Positions 17,048 through 25,360 of a DNA stretch of 64,000 nt are shown here, one piece after another. The notes beneath the pieces were generated by a model. It made no database searches. It was not told the DNA's origin and saw only the letters and a program-made list of their open reading frames with translations. How positions within the stretch are numbered: the first letter of the stretch is position 1; each line of letters opens with the position of its first letter. Location: NCBI RefSeq assembly GCF_041346945.1, contig NZ_CP166850.1:682001-746000 (forward strand). Direction: 5' to 3'. This DNA comes from Amycolatopsis sp. cg9 (GTDB lineage Bacteria; Actinomycetota; Actinomycetes; Mycobacteriales; Pseudonocardiaceae). Position numbers and translations under genes: made by a program.

Positions 17048-17641
17048 GACGGCGTGCATGAGCGCCCGCCCGACGCCCTTCGAGCGGTGTTCCGGCAGCG
17101 TGGTGACCCAGTAGACCCCGCCGACGCCGCCGTGGTCCATGGTGACGCAGGCGCCTTCGCCGTCCTTGACGAAGACGGCCTGGTCCAGGAGCGCGGGCGG
17201 GAAGACCGTCCCGGGCGCGAGGGGCTGGTACTCCTCCAGCGGAAAGCCGTGGACGACGATGTCTTCGGCTTTCCCCAGCTCGGCGACGGTCCGGACGCGG
17301 CTGACCGTCGTTTCGGCCGGCACGGGCGCGGGTTCGCGGACCATGACCGGCAGCTGCCCCGCGGTCATCCCGAGATCGTCGAGGTCGAGCACGCGGAAGG
17401 GGTCCTCGACCACGACGGTCCGGCCGTCGGCCCGCTTGACCCGGGCGAGTTCGGTGAGCTCTTGGGTGGTGCTCTCGTCCGGCTCACCGGTGCGCAGCAT
17501 GATCCGGAAGCGGCGGCCGTCGACGGCGGTGAAGCCAGGGCGTTCGAGGACGCCATCGCCGCGGGCCCGGGCCAGCGCGGTCCACATCGCGACGGCGTTC
17601 TCGCTGGCTTGCCGCAGCCGCTCGGTGAGCAATCCGGTCAT
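16937..17641 (-). CDS. GNAT-family N-acetyltransferase
   Basis: 234 residues from ATG 17641; a longer frame upstream is unconserved. The N-terminal half is a divergent domain; the C-terminal half is a GNAT fold with GGVYWVTTLPEHRSKGVGRALM, the acetyl-CoA pyrophosphate loop (motif A), followed by LTAARAGKPLYDKLGF, the usual C-terminal Tyr motif. Substrate unknown. Its 3' end overlaps the GtrA gene on the other strand. A family C palindrome lies 84 bases upstream. Confidence 0.78.
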   Translation of the reverse strand: MTGLLTERLRQASENAVAMWTALARARGDGVLERPGFTAVDGRRFRIMLRTGEPDESTTQELTELARVKRADGRTVVVEDPFRVLDLDDLGMTAGQLPVMVREPAPVPAETTVSRVRTVAELGKAEDIVVHGFPLEEYQPLAPGTVFPPALLDQAVFVKDGEGACVTMDHGGVGGVYWVTTLPEHRSKGVGRALMHAVLRHFEDRPVTLTAARAGKPLYDKLGFTGLGDANWWR

Positions 17642-17724
17642 GCCGGGCAGCTTAGGGTCGGTCGCGGTCCGGGAGGTCGTGACCGAGTCGTGCACCTCTG
17701 GTCCGGTGACCACTGCTCCCCAAG

Positions 17725-17777
17725 GTCGCGAATGACTCATTGGGGACCTCCGAAGTCCCCAATGAGTCATTCGCGAC
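17725..17777. repeat. Long perfect palindrome, family C
   Basis: Two 23-base complementary arms (17725-17747 and 17755-17777) with a 7-base loop; the arm starts GTCGCGAATGACTCATTGGG. It lies between the GNAT start and the end of a PucR gene, both on the minus strand, so it could terminate the PucR transcript. No other copy is in the window. Confidence 0.88.
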
Positions 17778-17830
17778 ACCACCGCGGCCGCCGGCACCAC
17801 CCGGCCTCACCGAGACACCGGCCTCAAGGG

Positions 17831-19027
17831 TCAGCCGCGGTCCGGGAGCGCCCGCTCGGCCAGCAGCGCCAGCTCCAGCCGCAGGCGCTCGCCCGGGTCG
17901 TCCAAGCGGGCCCCGAACAGCTCCGACAGCTTCTTCAGCCGGGCGCGGATCGTCTGCGGGTGCAGGTCGAGCAGCCGGCCCAGCTCCGGGGCGCTCCCGC
18001 GCGTCTGGACCAGCGCCAGCAGCGTCTCCGCCAGCTGCTCCCGCCGCCGCCCGGACAGGCCCGACAGCGGCTCCAGCGTCGTCTCCGCGAGCTGCGTGAC
18101 GAGGAACTCGTCCGCCAGCAGGAGCAGCGTCGTCACGTGGTCGCGGCACCAGACCACCGGGCCCGGCGCGTCCAGCAGCCCGCGCGCCGCCAGGTCGACC
18201 GCGCGGCGGGCCACCCGGAACGACTCGGGGGCCGACGCGAGCGGGACCAGCGGGCCGACCGCCGCCGTCCAGCCCGCCGGGAGGGCGGCCAGGCCCGCCA
18301 GGTCCGTGTCCGGGGCCGGGGTCAGCGCGGCCGGCGGGTCGCCCGCCGGGTCGGCCGGGACGTGCTCGGGCAGCAGGCCCGGCGGGAACTCCGGGGCGCC
18401 CGGCAGCGCCCGGAACGCCACCGCGGCCACGCGCGAAGGCACCGGGAGCCCGGAGGCGGCGACCAGACCGTCCACTTCGGCCGGTGTGCGGCCGCCGAGG
18501 AGGGCGCGCAGCACGCGGCGGTGGCGTTCGCCGGTGCCGGACACCGCCGCTTCGGCCGCGCTGTAACCCTCCGCGACCGCCGCCATCGACGTCTCGACGT
18601 CGGCGAACATGCCCTCGGCCGCGCCGTACAGGACGTCGCCGGACAGGCCGGCTTCCCGTGCGATGTCGGCGATCCACCGCCAGGTCACCCGGCTCGACAC
18701 GCGCACGGCCGCCTGCACGGACTCGCGGCTCAGGCCATTGTGGAACGCCGCGCGCCCGTGCCCGCGGAACTCGGCGAGCCGGTCGGCCTGCCACATCGCG
18801 GGCGTGCCGACGCGGTCGATGTCGCGCTCGATCCCGCGCCGCGCCTGCTCGATGGACGAGACGCGCAGCGGGCCGGCGGCCAAAGTCCGGGAATATTCCG
18901 GAACCTCGGCGGCGATGGCGTCGACGCAGGCCCGGGCGATCTCCGGGATCCGCGGCCGCACGGCGTCGCCGAGCTCGTGCGGCAGCCGGGCCCACACGGA
19001 GCCGTCCGAGGCAGCGGGAACGCGCAT
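17831..19027 (-). CDS. PucR/CdaR-type transcriptional regulator (copy 1)
   Basis: 398 residues from ATG 19027, with GGAGGA 10 bases upstream. N-terminal helical sensor-like region (LPHELGDAVRPRIPEIA), a central degenerate GGDEF-like segment and a C-terminal PucR helix-turn-helix, LDLHPQTIRARLKKLSELFG. Members respond to small molecules or stress and bind DNA through the C-terminal domain. It is the most divergent of the four copies and is transcribed away from copy 2 across a 192-base region with a 9-bp dyad. Confidence 0.82.
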   Translation of the reverse strand: MRVPAASDGSVWARLPHELGDAVRPRIPEIARACVDAIAAEVPEYSRTLAAGPLRVSSIEQARRGIERDIDRVGTPAMWQADRLAEFRGHGRAAFHNGLSRESVQAAVRVSSRVTWRWIADIAREAGLSGDVLYGAAEGMFADVETSMAAVAEGYSAAEAAVSGTGERHRRVLRALLGGRTPAEVDGLVAASGLPVPSRVAAVAFRALPGAPEFPPGLLPEHVPADPAGDPPAALTPAPDTDLAGLAALPAGWTAAVGPLVPLASAPESFRVARRAVDLAARGLLDAPGPVVWCRDHVTTLLLLADEFLVTQLAETTLEPLSGLSGRRREQLAETLLALVQTRGSAPELGRLLDLHPQTIRARLKKLSELFGARLDDPGERLRLELALLAERALPDRG

Positions 19028-19102
19028 GGGGAATTCAGTCCTCCACTGGGAATTGGCGCCTCAGAAATAACCCCCGCCACCTGACACGGAGCGTAGAACC
19101 CA

Positions 19103-19129
19103 CACCCGTCCGTGTCAAAAGGACGGGTG
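19103..19129. promoter_or_regulatory. Inverted repeat in the divergent PucR region, candidate operator
   Basis: CACCCGTCC (19103-19111) and GGACGGGTG (19121-19129) are perfect 9-base arms around a 9-base spacer, between divergent PucR genes. It could be an autoregulatory site for one of them, or a hairpin. Confidence 0.45.
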
Positions 19130-19219
19130 CGCGTCACCCTTTCAGGGAACCAGTCGTTGATTATTCCGTCACGCACCGGTCGGATACGCTCAGCTGACAC
19201 CGGACTCGAAGGGGGATTG

Positions 19220-20419
19220 GTGGTCGAGTACCGCAGCTTCCGCCTGCTGGCCTCGCTGCCACGCGCGCTCGGCGCGGGCCTGCGCCCGCACGTCGGGCAC
19301 GCCGCGGCCGCGATGATCCAGGAGGTCCAGCGCACGGTCCCGGCCTACGGCCAGCCGCTCAAGGGCATTTTCGGGAAGGTACTGGTCAAGAGCGTCGAGT
19401 ACGCGGTGCAGCACTGCGTCGACTCGATGGGCGAGCCGGACCTGTCCCACGAGCACTGGCTCGAGTTCTACCGCGGCCGCGGCCGGATCGAGTTCACCGA
19501 AGGCCGCAACCTCGACGCGCTGCAGGACAGCGCCACGATCGGGGCGAGGGTGGCCTGGCGGGCGATGCACCCCGGCGTCGTCGCGGCCGGCGTCGACCCG
19601 GCGGTCATCTCGGTCGCGGCGGAGGCCATCTTCGCCTACGTCGACGAGCTGTGCGCGACCGCGATCGAGGGCTACCAGCAGGCCCAAGCCCAAGCCGAAG
19701 GCGCCGTCCCGGTCCGGCGGCGGCGCCTGCTGGAGCTGATCGTCCAGGGCCCGGAAGGCGCCGCGAGCAGCATCGCGGAGCTGGCCGGCGGTGCGGGCTG
19801 GCCGCTGCCGGAGACCGCGGCGATGGTGGCCCTCGAGCGCGGCCCCGACGCGGCCGACTTCCCGGCCGACCTGCTCGGCGACGGCGTCCTGGCCGACCTC
19901 GACGGTCCCGAGCCGCACCTGCTGACCCGCGATCCGGACACCGAGCTGGCGCCGCTGGCGGCCAAGCTCGACGGCTGGCGCGCGGCGGTCTCGCCGACGG
20001 TCCCGCTGGCCGACGCCCCGGCCGCGCTGCGCACCGCCCGCCGCGCGCTGTCGCTGTCCGGCCCGGACACCCCCGGCCCGATCATCTGGTGCCGCGACCA
20101 CCTGGCCACGCTCTGGCTGCTCGCCGAGGACTTCCTGGCCGCCGAGCTGGCCCGCCAGAGCCTCGACCCGTTCGCCTCGCTCACCGAAAAGCAGCGCGAC
20201 CGGCTGGGCGAGACGCTCCTGGCCTGGCTGGAGACCCGCGGCGGCGCCCCGGAGATCGCCCAGCGTCTGGGGGTGCACCCCCAGACGGTCCGCAACCGCC
20301 TGCGCCAGCTGGAGGAGCTGTTCGGCGACCGCCTCAAGGACGCGGACGACCGGCTGGGGATGCAGCTGGCCCTGCGGGCGCAACGCCTGATGCGAGCCCA
20401 CCGGCCATCCGACGGCTGA
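19220..20419 (+). CDS. PucR/CdaR-type transcriptional regulator (copy 2)
   Basis: 399 residues from GTG 19220, chosen because AAGGGGG lies just upstream; the frame is open to 19112 without a site. Same plan as copies 3 and 4: LPRALGAGLRPHVGHAAAAM and IQEVQRTVPAYGQPLKG at the N-terminus, AEAIFAYVDELCATAIEGYQ in the middle, WCRDHLATLWLLAEDFL, and the helix-turn-helix LGVHPQTVRNRLRQLEELFG. Ligand and targets unknown. Confidence 0.84.
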   Translation: MVEYRSFRLLASLPRALGAGLRPHVGHAAAAMIQEVQRTVPAYGQPLKGIFGKVLVKSVEYAVQHCVDSMGEPDLSHEHWLEFYRGRGRIEFTEGRNLDALQDSATIGARVAWRAMHPGVVAAGVDPAVISVAAEAIFAYVDELCATAIEGYQQAQAQAEGAVPVRRRRLLELIVQGPEGAASSIAELAGGAGWPLPETAAMVALERGPDAADFPADLLGDGVLADLDGPEPHLLTRDPDTELAPLAAKLDGWRAAVSPTVPLADAPAALRTARRALSLSGPDTPGPIIWCRDHLATLWLLAEDFLAAELARQSLDPFASLTEKQRDRLGETLLAWLETRGGAPEIAQRLGVHPQTVRNRLRQLEELFGDRLKDADDRLGMQLALRAQRLMRAHRPSDG

Positions 20420-20435
20420 CCGCAGCCCGCAAGCA

Positions 20436-20514
20436 CCCCAATGTGGCGTTGGTTGCGTCCAGCGCACCCAATGTGGCGTTCGGTGCGTCTGACGCACCGA
20501 ACGCCACATTGGGG
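20436..20514. repeat. Family A palindrome, copy 2, with an extra arm
   Basis: The core 20467-20489 / 20491-20513 has exactly the arms of 3805-3851, with T instead of A as the loop. An additional partial arm (CCCCAATGTGGCGTT, 20436-20450) precedes it, so alternative hairpins can form. It lies just after the PucR copy 2 stop and is a probable terminator. Confidence 0.88.
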
Positions 20515-20917
20515 CGCTTGGGGGCACCGGCTCAGCGGCGCGTCCGCGCGGGTGCGCCGCCCCGGGGGTGGGCGGGGCCGCCGAGCACGCGGTCGAGCGC
20601 GCGCACCGGCATCGGCAGCACCCGGCGCCAGGGGCGGCGGGCGGGGCTGCGCCGCGGCAGGCCGGGGGCGAAATGAATACTCGCGCGGCAGGACATCAGC
20701 GCGTCCGGTGCGTCATTGCGACCATGCCTTCGAGAATTACCCGGATACCGGCGGAATGTCGATACACTTTCCCCACACCCCGGGAAAACCCGCACGCGCA
20801 CGCGGCTTTCCGCAAAACTTCTTGTCATGCTCGGCGCGGATTCCGGCGCGGTGGTGTTCACCACACCGGCGGAAGTAGTCGGATGCCCTATTTTCGGGTT
20901 CGCGAGAAAGGCCGCCG
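20515..20917. other. Intergenic region upstream of the hydrolase gene
   Basis: No convincing gene. A 54-codon minus-strand frame (20532-20696) is Arg/Pro-rich without recognisable features and is probably noise. A perfect dyad GTGGTG-TT-CACCAC lies at 20851-20864, 54 bases before ATG 20918, and could be a repressor site for the hydrolase. Confidence 0.45.
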
Positions 20918-21850
20918 ATGACACTCGAGACGCACGACCTCACCTTGCACGGCCGGCACATCCGGTTGCACGAGCACCTGCCCGGCCCGGACGCCGGGGA
21001 CGAAGCGATCGTGCTGCTGCACGGGATCGCGGGCAGCGCCGAGACCTGGGCACCGGTGCTGGAACGCTGCGCCGCACTCGGCCGCCGGGTCCTCGCGCCG
21101 GACCTGCCGGGGCACGGGGAATCCGACGCGCCGCGGACGGACTACGGGCTGGGCGCGATGGCGAGCATCGTGCGGGACGTGCTCGCGGTGTCCGGCGTGC
21201 GGCACGCGACCGTCGTCGGGCACTCGCTCGGCGGCGGCATCGCGATGCAGTTCGCCTACCAGTTCCCGGAAATGTGCGACCGCCTCGTCCTGGTCGGCAG
21301 CGCCGGCCTCGGCCCGGAGGTGAGCCCGGTGCTGCGGGCGACCGCGCTGCCCGGGGCGCGGCTCACCGTGGCGCTCGCGGTGAACCGGTGGACGCTCGCG
21401 ATCGCGCGGGCCGCCGCCCGCGCGGGACGGCGGCTCGGGGGATCGTTGAAACCTGAAACACGGGAACTGGCCAGGCACTTCGGCTCGCTGGCGGACCCCG
21501 GGCGGCGGCGCGCGTTCCTCGCCATCGCACGCAGCCTGATCGACCTGCGCGGCCAGCGCGCGAGCGCCGTGGAGAAGCTCTACCTGGCCGAATCCGTGCC
21601 GATGCTGCTGGTCTGGGGCGCGCGCGACCCGCTGATCCCGGCGGTGCACGGAAGCCGGACCGCGGCACTGCTGCCGGACAGCCGCTTGACGGTGCTGGAA
21701 AACGTGAAACACTTTCCACACGTGGCCGATCCGGACGGGTTCTGCCTGCTGCTGAACGAGTTCGTCTCGGGGACCACGCCCGCGCGGCTGACGCTCGACG
21801 ACGTCGTCGCCCGCCTCCTGGCCGGGAACCCCGTGCGCGAAGCCTCCTGA
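20918..21850 (+). CDS. Alpha/beta hydrolase
   Basis: 310 residues from ATG 20918, with GAGAAAGG 7 bases upstream. Canonical fold: oxyanion-region HGIAGSAETW, PDLPGHGESDAP, nucleophile Ser in VVGHSLGGGIAM, Asp in LLVWGARDPLIP and His in VKHFPHVADP. The closest look is to hydrolases acting on small esters or C-C bonds; the substrate is unknown. It sits between PucR copies 2 and 3, all on the same strand, so it may be under their control. Confidence 0.85.
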   Translation: MTLETHDLTLHGRHIRLHEHLPGPDAGDEAIVLLHGIAGSAETWAPVLERCAALGRRVLAPDLPGHGESDAPRTDYGLGAMASIVRDVLAVSGVRHATVVGHSLGGGIAMQFAYQFPEMCDRLVLVGSAGLGPEVSPVLRATALPGARLTVALAVNRWTLAIARAAARAGRRLGGSLKPETRELARHFGSLADPGRRRAFLAIARSLIDLRGQRASAVEKLYLAESVPMLLVWGARDPLIPAVHGSRTAALLPDSRLTVLENVKHFPHVADPDGFCLLLNEFVSGTTPARLTLDDVVARLLAGNPVREAS

Positions 21851-21964
21851 AAAGTTGTCACCCGCGCACCATCGGCTCCCGGCGGAAGTGTCACCTCCCC
21901 TCGCGGCGTTCCACCCGTTCGGGTGTAGTCCGGACGGGTTACCCCAAAGTCAGCGGAGAACCCG

Positions 21965-21994
21965 TTGACAGTGCCGTTCGCGCGAAATTATGTT
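21965..21994 (+). promoter_or_regulatory. Strong candidate promoter, TTGACA - 18 bp - TATGTT
   Basis: TTGACA (21965-21970) is a consensus -35. TATGTT (21989-21994) follows after 18 bases. A start near 22001 gives PucR copy 3 a leader of about 65 bases. Confidence 0.65.
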
Positions 21995-22006
21995 GCCTGA
22001 GCCACA

Positions 22007-22044
22007 AAAATCGGATCGGCTTCGACGACGAAGAGGCCGATTTT
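22007..22044 (+). promoter_or_regulatory. Hairpin in the 5' leader of PucR copy 3
   Basis: AAAATCGG (22007-22014) pairs with CCGATTTT (22037-22044), and CTTCG (22020-22024) with CGAAG (22029-22033) inside. The hairpin lies between the predicted transcription start and the AAGGA site at 22054. It ends in a short T-run, so attenuation or a structural role is possible. Confidence 0.5.
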
Positions 22045-22066
22045 GTTGCCAGCAAGGATAAAACAC

Positions 22067-23422
22067 ATGACCGACGTGGACACCGGGTTCGCCGGCCCCG
22101 CTCTGCGGGCAAACCGGCCCCATCCCGGCGAGCGCTCTTCCGGACCGGCTTACCGGCAGCAGTCCGTGTCGGCCGACCGGCCCCGGCCCGCCTACCCACC
22201 CGCCCCCCGGACCCCGGTGGACCCCCAGCACGGCCGCGTTTCCGGCGCCATCGGGCTGTGGGCTTCGCTGCCCCGCGAACTGGCCGTGCGGTTCAAGCCG
22301 CGGGTCGACCCGCTCGCCCGCGCCATCCTGCAAGAGGTCCAGCGGGCGGTGCCCGAGTACCGCCAGCCGCTCGAAGGCGCGTTCGGGCACATCATCACGC
22401 AGGGTGTGCGGCAATCGATCATCCAGTGCCTCGACAGTGTCGGCACCCCCGGTGCCGTCCCGCTCGAAACGTGGACGACCGTGTTCCGCAACCTCGGCAA
22501 GATCGAGTTCAACGAGGGCCGCAGCCTCGACTGCCTGCAGACCGCGTACCGGGTCGGCGGGCGGGTCGCGTGGCGGCACATCTCGGAGTTCGGGCAGGCC
22601 GCCGGCCTCGCCGCCGACACGCTGTGCACGAGCGCCGAGGCCATCTTCGCCTACGTCGACGAGATCTCCGCGCTGTCGATCGAGGGCTACACGGCGGCCC
22701 AGACGCGGGCCGCCGGCACCCGGGCCCGCCGCCGGAGACGGTTGCTCGACCTGCTCCTCGCCGATCCGCCGTCCGCGCCGCAGACCATCACCGCGCAGGC
22801 CGCCACGGCGCAGTGGCCGCTGCCGGCCGAGGTCACGGTCGTCGCCCTGGAACCCCGGTCCGACCAGCACAGCCTCGCCGCGCCGGACCTGCACTCGGAC
22901 GTCCTCGTCGACCTCGAGGGCAGCGAACCGTGCCTGGTCACCGGCGACCCGGCCAAGCACCTGACCAACCTGCCCGAGCGGCTGCGCGGCTGGCGCGCGG
23001 TGGTCGGCCCGACCGTGCGGCTCACCGACGCGCCGCGGTCGCTGCTCTGGGCGCGCCGGACGTTGAAGCTCGTCCAGCGCGGGGTGCTGCCGGACGCGCC
23101 GGTGACGCGCTGCACCGACCACCTGTCCACGCTGTGGCTGCTCGCCGACGAGTTCCTGGTCCGCGAGCTGTGTTCGCGCAGCCTGGAGCCGTTCAAGGAC
23201 CTCACCCCGAAGCAGCGGGCCCGCCTCGGCGAGACGCTGCTGATCTGGCTGCAGTCCCGCGGCAGCGCGCCCGAGATCGCGAAGCGGCTCAAGGTGCACC
23301 CGCAGACCGTGCGCTACCGCATGCACCAGCTGATCGACCTGTTCGGCGACCGGCTGAACAACGCCGACGACCGGCTCGACATGGAGATCGCCCTGCGCGC
23401 GGAGGCACTCCTCGGTTCCTGA
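22067..23422 (+). CDS. PucR/CdaR-type transcriptional regulator (copy 3)
   Basis: 451 residues from ATG 22067, with AAGGA 8 bases upstream. About 60 N-terminal residues, Pro-rich and unlike the paralogues, precede the common core LWASLPRELAVRFKPRVDPLA, AEAIFAYVDEISALSIEGYT and the C-terminal helix-turn-helix LKVHPQTVRYRMHQLIDLFG. It shares the AQARAAG-type helix and the LLDLLLADPPS linker with copy 4, 18 bases downstream, so these two are the closest pair and probably a recent tandem duplication in one operon. Confidence 0.85.
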   Translation: MTDVDTGFAGPALRANRPHPGERSSGPAYRQQSVSADRPRPAYPPAPRTPVDPQHGRVSGAIGLWASLPRELAVRFKPRVDPLARAILQEVQRAVPEYRQPLEGAFGHIITQGVRQSIIQCLDSVGTPGAVPLETWTTVFRNLGKIEFNEGRSLDCLQTAYRVGGRVAWRHISEFGQAAGLAADTLCTSAEAIFAYVDEISALSIEGYTAAQTRAAGTRARRRRRLLDLLLADPPSAPQTITAQAATAQWPLPAEVTVVALEPRSDQHSLAAPDLHSDVLVDLEGSEPCLVTGDPAKHLTNLPERLRGWRAVVGPTVRLTDAPRSLLWARRTLKLVQRGVLPDAPVTRCTDHLSTLWLLADEFLVRELCSRSLEPFKDLTPKQRARLGETLLIWLQSRGSAPEIAKRLKVHPQTVRYRMHQLIDLFGDRLNNADDRLDMEIALRAEALLGS

Positions 23423-23440
23423 CCACGATGAGGTGGGCGG

Positions 23441-24637
23441 ATGACGGGACCACCCGTCGAAACGACGTACGGGCCGATGCTCGGCGGCGACGGACGGCCG
23501 GGCCAGCTGTGGGCCCTGCTCCCCCGGGAGCTGGCCGCGGTGTTCCGGCCGCGGATGCTGGACGTCGCCGACGAGGTGCTGCGCGAGATCCAGCGGACCA
23601 TCCCGGATTACGCGCGGCCGCTCGACGGCGCGTTCGGCAAGGCGCTGCGGGCCGGCGTGCAGGCGGCGATCCTGCAGTTCATCGACCGGATCGCCGCGTC
23701 CGGCCCGGCGCCGGACGACCGGCGGAAGCTGTTCGTCGGGCTCGGCGTGCACGAGCTCGCGCAGGGCCGCAACCTCGACGTCCTGCAGGCGGCCTACCGG
23801 GTCGGCGCGCGGGTGACCTGGCGGCGGATGGCGGAGGTCGGGACGCGGGCCGGCGTGCCGTCGGCGACCCTGTGCCTGCTGGCCGAGGCGATCTTCGCCT
23901 ACATCGACGAGCTGTCCGCGTTGTCGATCGAAGGCCACGCGGCGGCGCAGGCGCGCGCGGCGGGTGCGCTGGAACGGCGCCGCCGCCGGCTGCTGGACCT
24001 GCTGCTGGCGGACCCGCCGTCGCCGTCGCGGACGGTGCAGGAAGCCGCCGCGGCGGCGGACTGGCCGCTGCCGCACCGGCTCGTCGCGGTGGCGCTCGAC
24101 GGGGCCGGCGACGTCGGCGGCCTGGACGCGCTGGAGGACTTCGAAGACGGGACGCCGCGGCTGCTGCTGGCCGCGCCCGAGGACCGCGGCGCGCTGACGG
24201 CCGCGCTGGCCGGGCACCGCGCCGCGGTCGGGCCGCCGGTACCGCCGCGCCAGGCGGCCCGGTCGCTGGCGACGGCGCGGGAAGCCCTGCGCCTGGTGGC
24301 CGCCGACGTCCTCCCGGACGAACCGCTGACGTGGTGCGAAGACCACCTCGCGACGCTGTGGCTGCGCAAGGAACCCTTCCTCGCCACGGAGGTGTGCCGC
24401 CGCCGGCTGGCCCCGCTGACCGCGCTGACGCCGAAGCAGTACAACCGCCTCGCGGGCACGCTGCTCGCGTGGCTGGAGACGTGCGGCAACGTCCGGGAGG
24501 TCGCCGACCGGCTGGCGATCCACCCGCAGACGGTCCGCGCCCGGGCCCAGGAGCTGGAAACCCTGTTCGCGGACCACCTCCGCAACCCGGACGACCGCTT
24601 CGAGATGATCCTCGCCCTCCGCGCGACCTTGACGTAG
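23441..24637 (+). CDS. PucR/CdaR-type transcriptional regulator (copy 4)
   Basis: 398 residues from ATG 23441, with a GGTGGG-like site. Same domains as copy 3: LWALLPRELAAVFRPRMLDVA, AEAIFAYIDELSALSIEGHA, LLDLLLADPPSPS and the helix-turn-helix LAIHPQTVRARAQELETLFA. The central domain is shorter and acidic. The gene ends 1 base before the stop of the convergent methyltransferase, with no room for a separate terminator. Confidence 0.85.
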   Translation: MTGPPVETTYGPMLGGDGRPGQLWALLPRELAAVFRPRMLDVADEVLREIQRTIPDYARPLDGAFGKALRAGVQAAILQFIDRIAASGPAPDDRRKLFVGLGVHELAQGRNLDVLQAAYRVGARVTWRRMAEVGTRAGVPSATLCLLAEAIFAYIDELSALSIEGHAAAQARAAGALERRRRRLLDLLLADPPSPSRTVQEAAAAADWPLPHRLVAVALDGAGDVGGLDALEDFEDGTPRLLLAAPEDRGALTAALAGHRAAVGPPVPPRQAARSLATAREALRLVAADVLPDEPLTWCEDHLATLWLRKEPFLATEVCRRRLAPLTALTPKQYNRLAGTLLAWLETCGNVREVADRLAIHPQTVRARAQELETLFADHLRNPDDRFEMILALRATLT

Positions 24638-24638
24638 C

Positions 24639-25322
24639 TCAGCGGCTCCCGGCCGCCACCACGAACGGGACCGCCACGAACAACCGGTCCTCGCGCGCCC
24701 TGGCCGTCTGTTCGTCGAGCCAGGCGCCTTCGCCGCCGAGGTCGGCGAGCATCGGCAGGCACGCGGCGTCGGTCCAGACCGCGGTGCGCACCTCGACCGT
24801 GACGTCGGTGAACCCGTTGTCCAGCAAGAGGTTCCGGTAGCGCCGCGCGACCCGTGGGCTGGGCACCCGGTCCGCGCGGGCGTGGACGAGCGCGCGGGTG
24901 CGCGCGGGGTCGTCGGAGTCGATCACGAAGGTGTCCCAGTCCTGCCCGGTGAGCACCGCGCGCCCGCCGGGGACCAGCACCCGGCGGGCTTCGCGGACCG
25001 CCTGCCCGGGGTCGGCGAGGGTGTGCAGCACCTTGTCGGCGCGGTAGCCGGTGACCGAACCGCCGGCCAGCGGCAGCGAAGCCGCGTCGGCGACGTGGAA
25101 TTCTCCCGCGGGCCAGCGTTCGGCGGCGGCCTCGACCATGGCGGCGTTCAGGTCGACGCCGATCGCGCGGACCCCGCGGGCGGCCAGTTCACCGACCGCG
25201 CGCCCGCCGCCGCAGCCGACGTCGACCACCGTCGTTCCCAGTCCTCGGTAGGTGAGTTCTCGCAGGTCACGGGCCTGGGGGCGGTCGTCGAAGGCGTCGA
25301 GGAGAGCAAGCAGCGTGGACAT
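24639..25322 (-). CDS. Class I SAM-dependent methyltransferase (UbiE/Methyltransf_11-like)
   Basis: 227 residues from ATG 25322. ATGs at 25331 and 25352 are in frame, but the promoter places the transcript start at about 25323, so 25322 fits a leaderless message. SAM-binding motif I is VVDVGCGGGRAVGELAARG, then VIGVD-like ACIDIC loop AIGVDLNAAMVEAA, motif IV in ADKVLHTLADPGQAVREARRVL and PGGRAVLTGQDWD. The C-terminal part would define the acceptor, which is unknown. It is divergent from, and evidently controlled by, the MerR gene at 25351. Confidence 0.85.
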   Translation of the reverse strand: MSTLLALLDAFDDRPQARDLRELTYRGLGTTVVDVGCGGGRAVGELAARGVRAIGVDLNAAMVEAAAERWPAGEFHVADAASLPLAGGSVTGYRADKVLHTLADPGQAVREARRVLVPGGRAVLTGQDWDTFVIDSDDPARTRALVHARADRVPSPRVARRYRNLLLDNGFTDVTVEVRTAVWTDAACLPMLADLGGEGAWLDEQTARAREDRLFVAVPFVVAAGSR

Positions 25323-25329
25323 GGCCGTC

Positions 25330-25360
25330 ATCCTGCGACTTAATGTCGGCATGAAGTCAA
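25330..25360 (-). promoter_or_regulatory. MerR-type promoter and operator, 19-bp spacer
   Basis: On the minus strand TTGACT (25360-25355) and CAGGAT (25335-25330) are 19 bases apart, the over-long spacing that MerR proteins correct by twisting DNA. A dyad, GACTTAATG-N4-CATGAAGTC (25337-25358, one mismatch), is centred in the spacer. The expected start, about 25323, coincides with ATG 25322 of the methyltransferase. The merR start codon (25351) lies inside the operator. Confidence 0.7.

Noticed and set aside
20532..20696. 54-codon minus-strand frame
   Set aside because: No ribosome-binding site or motif; Arg/Pro-rich composition typical of shadow frames.
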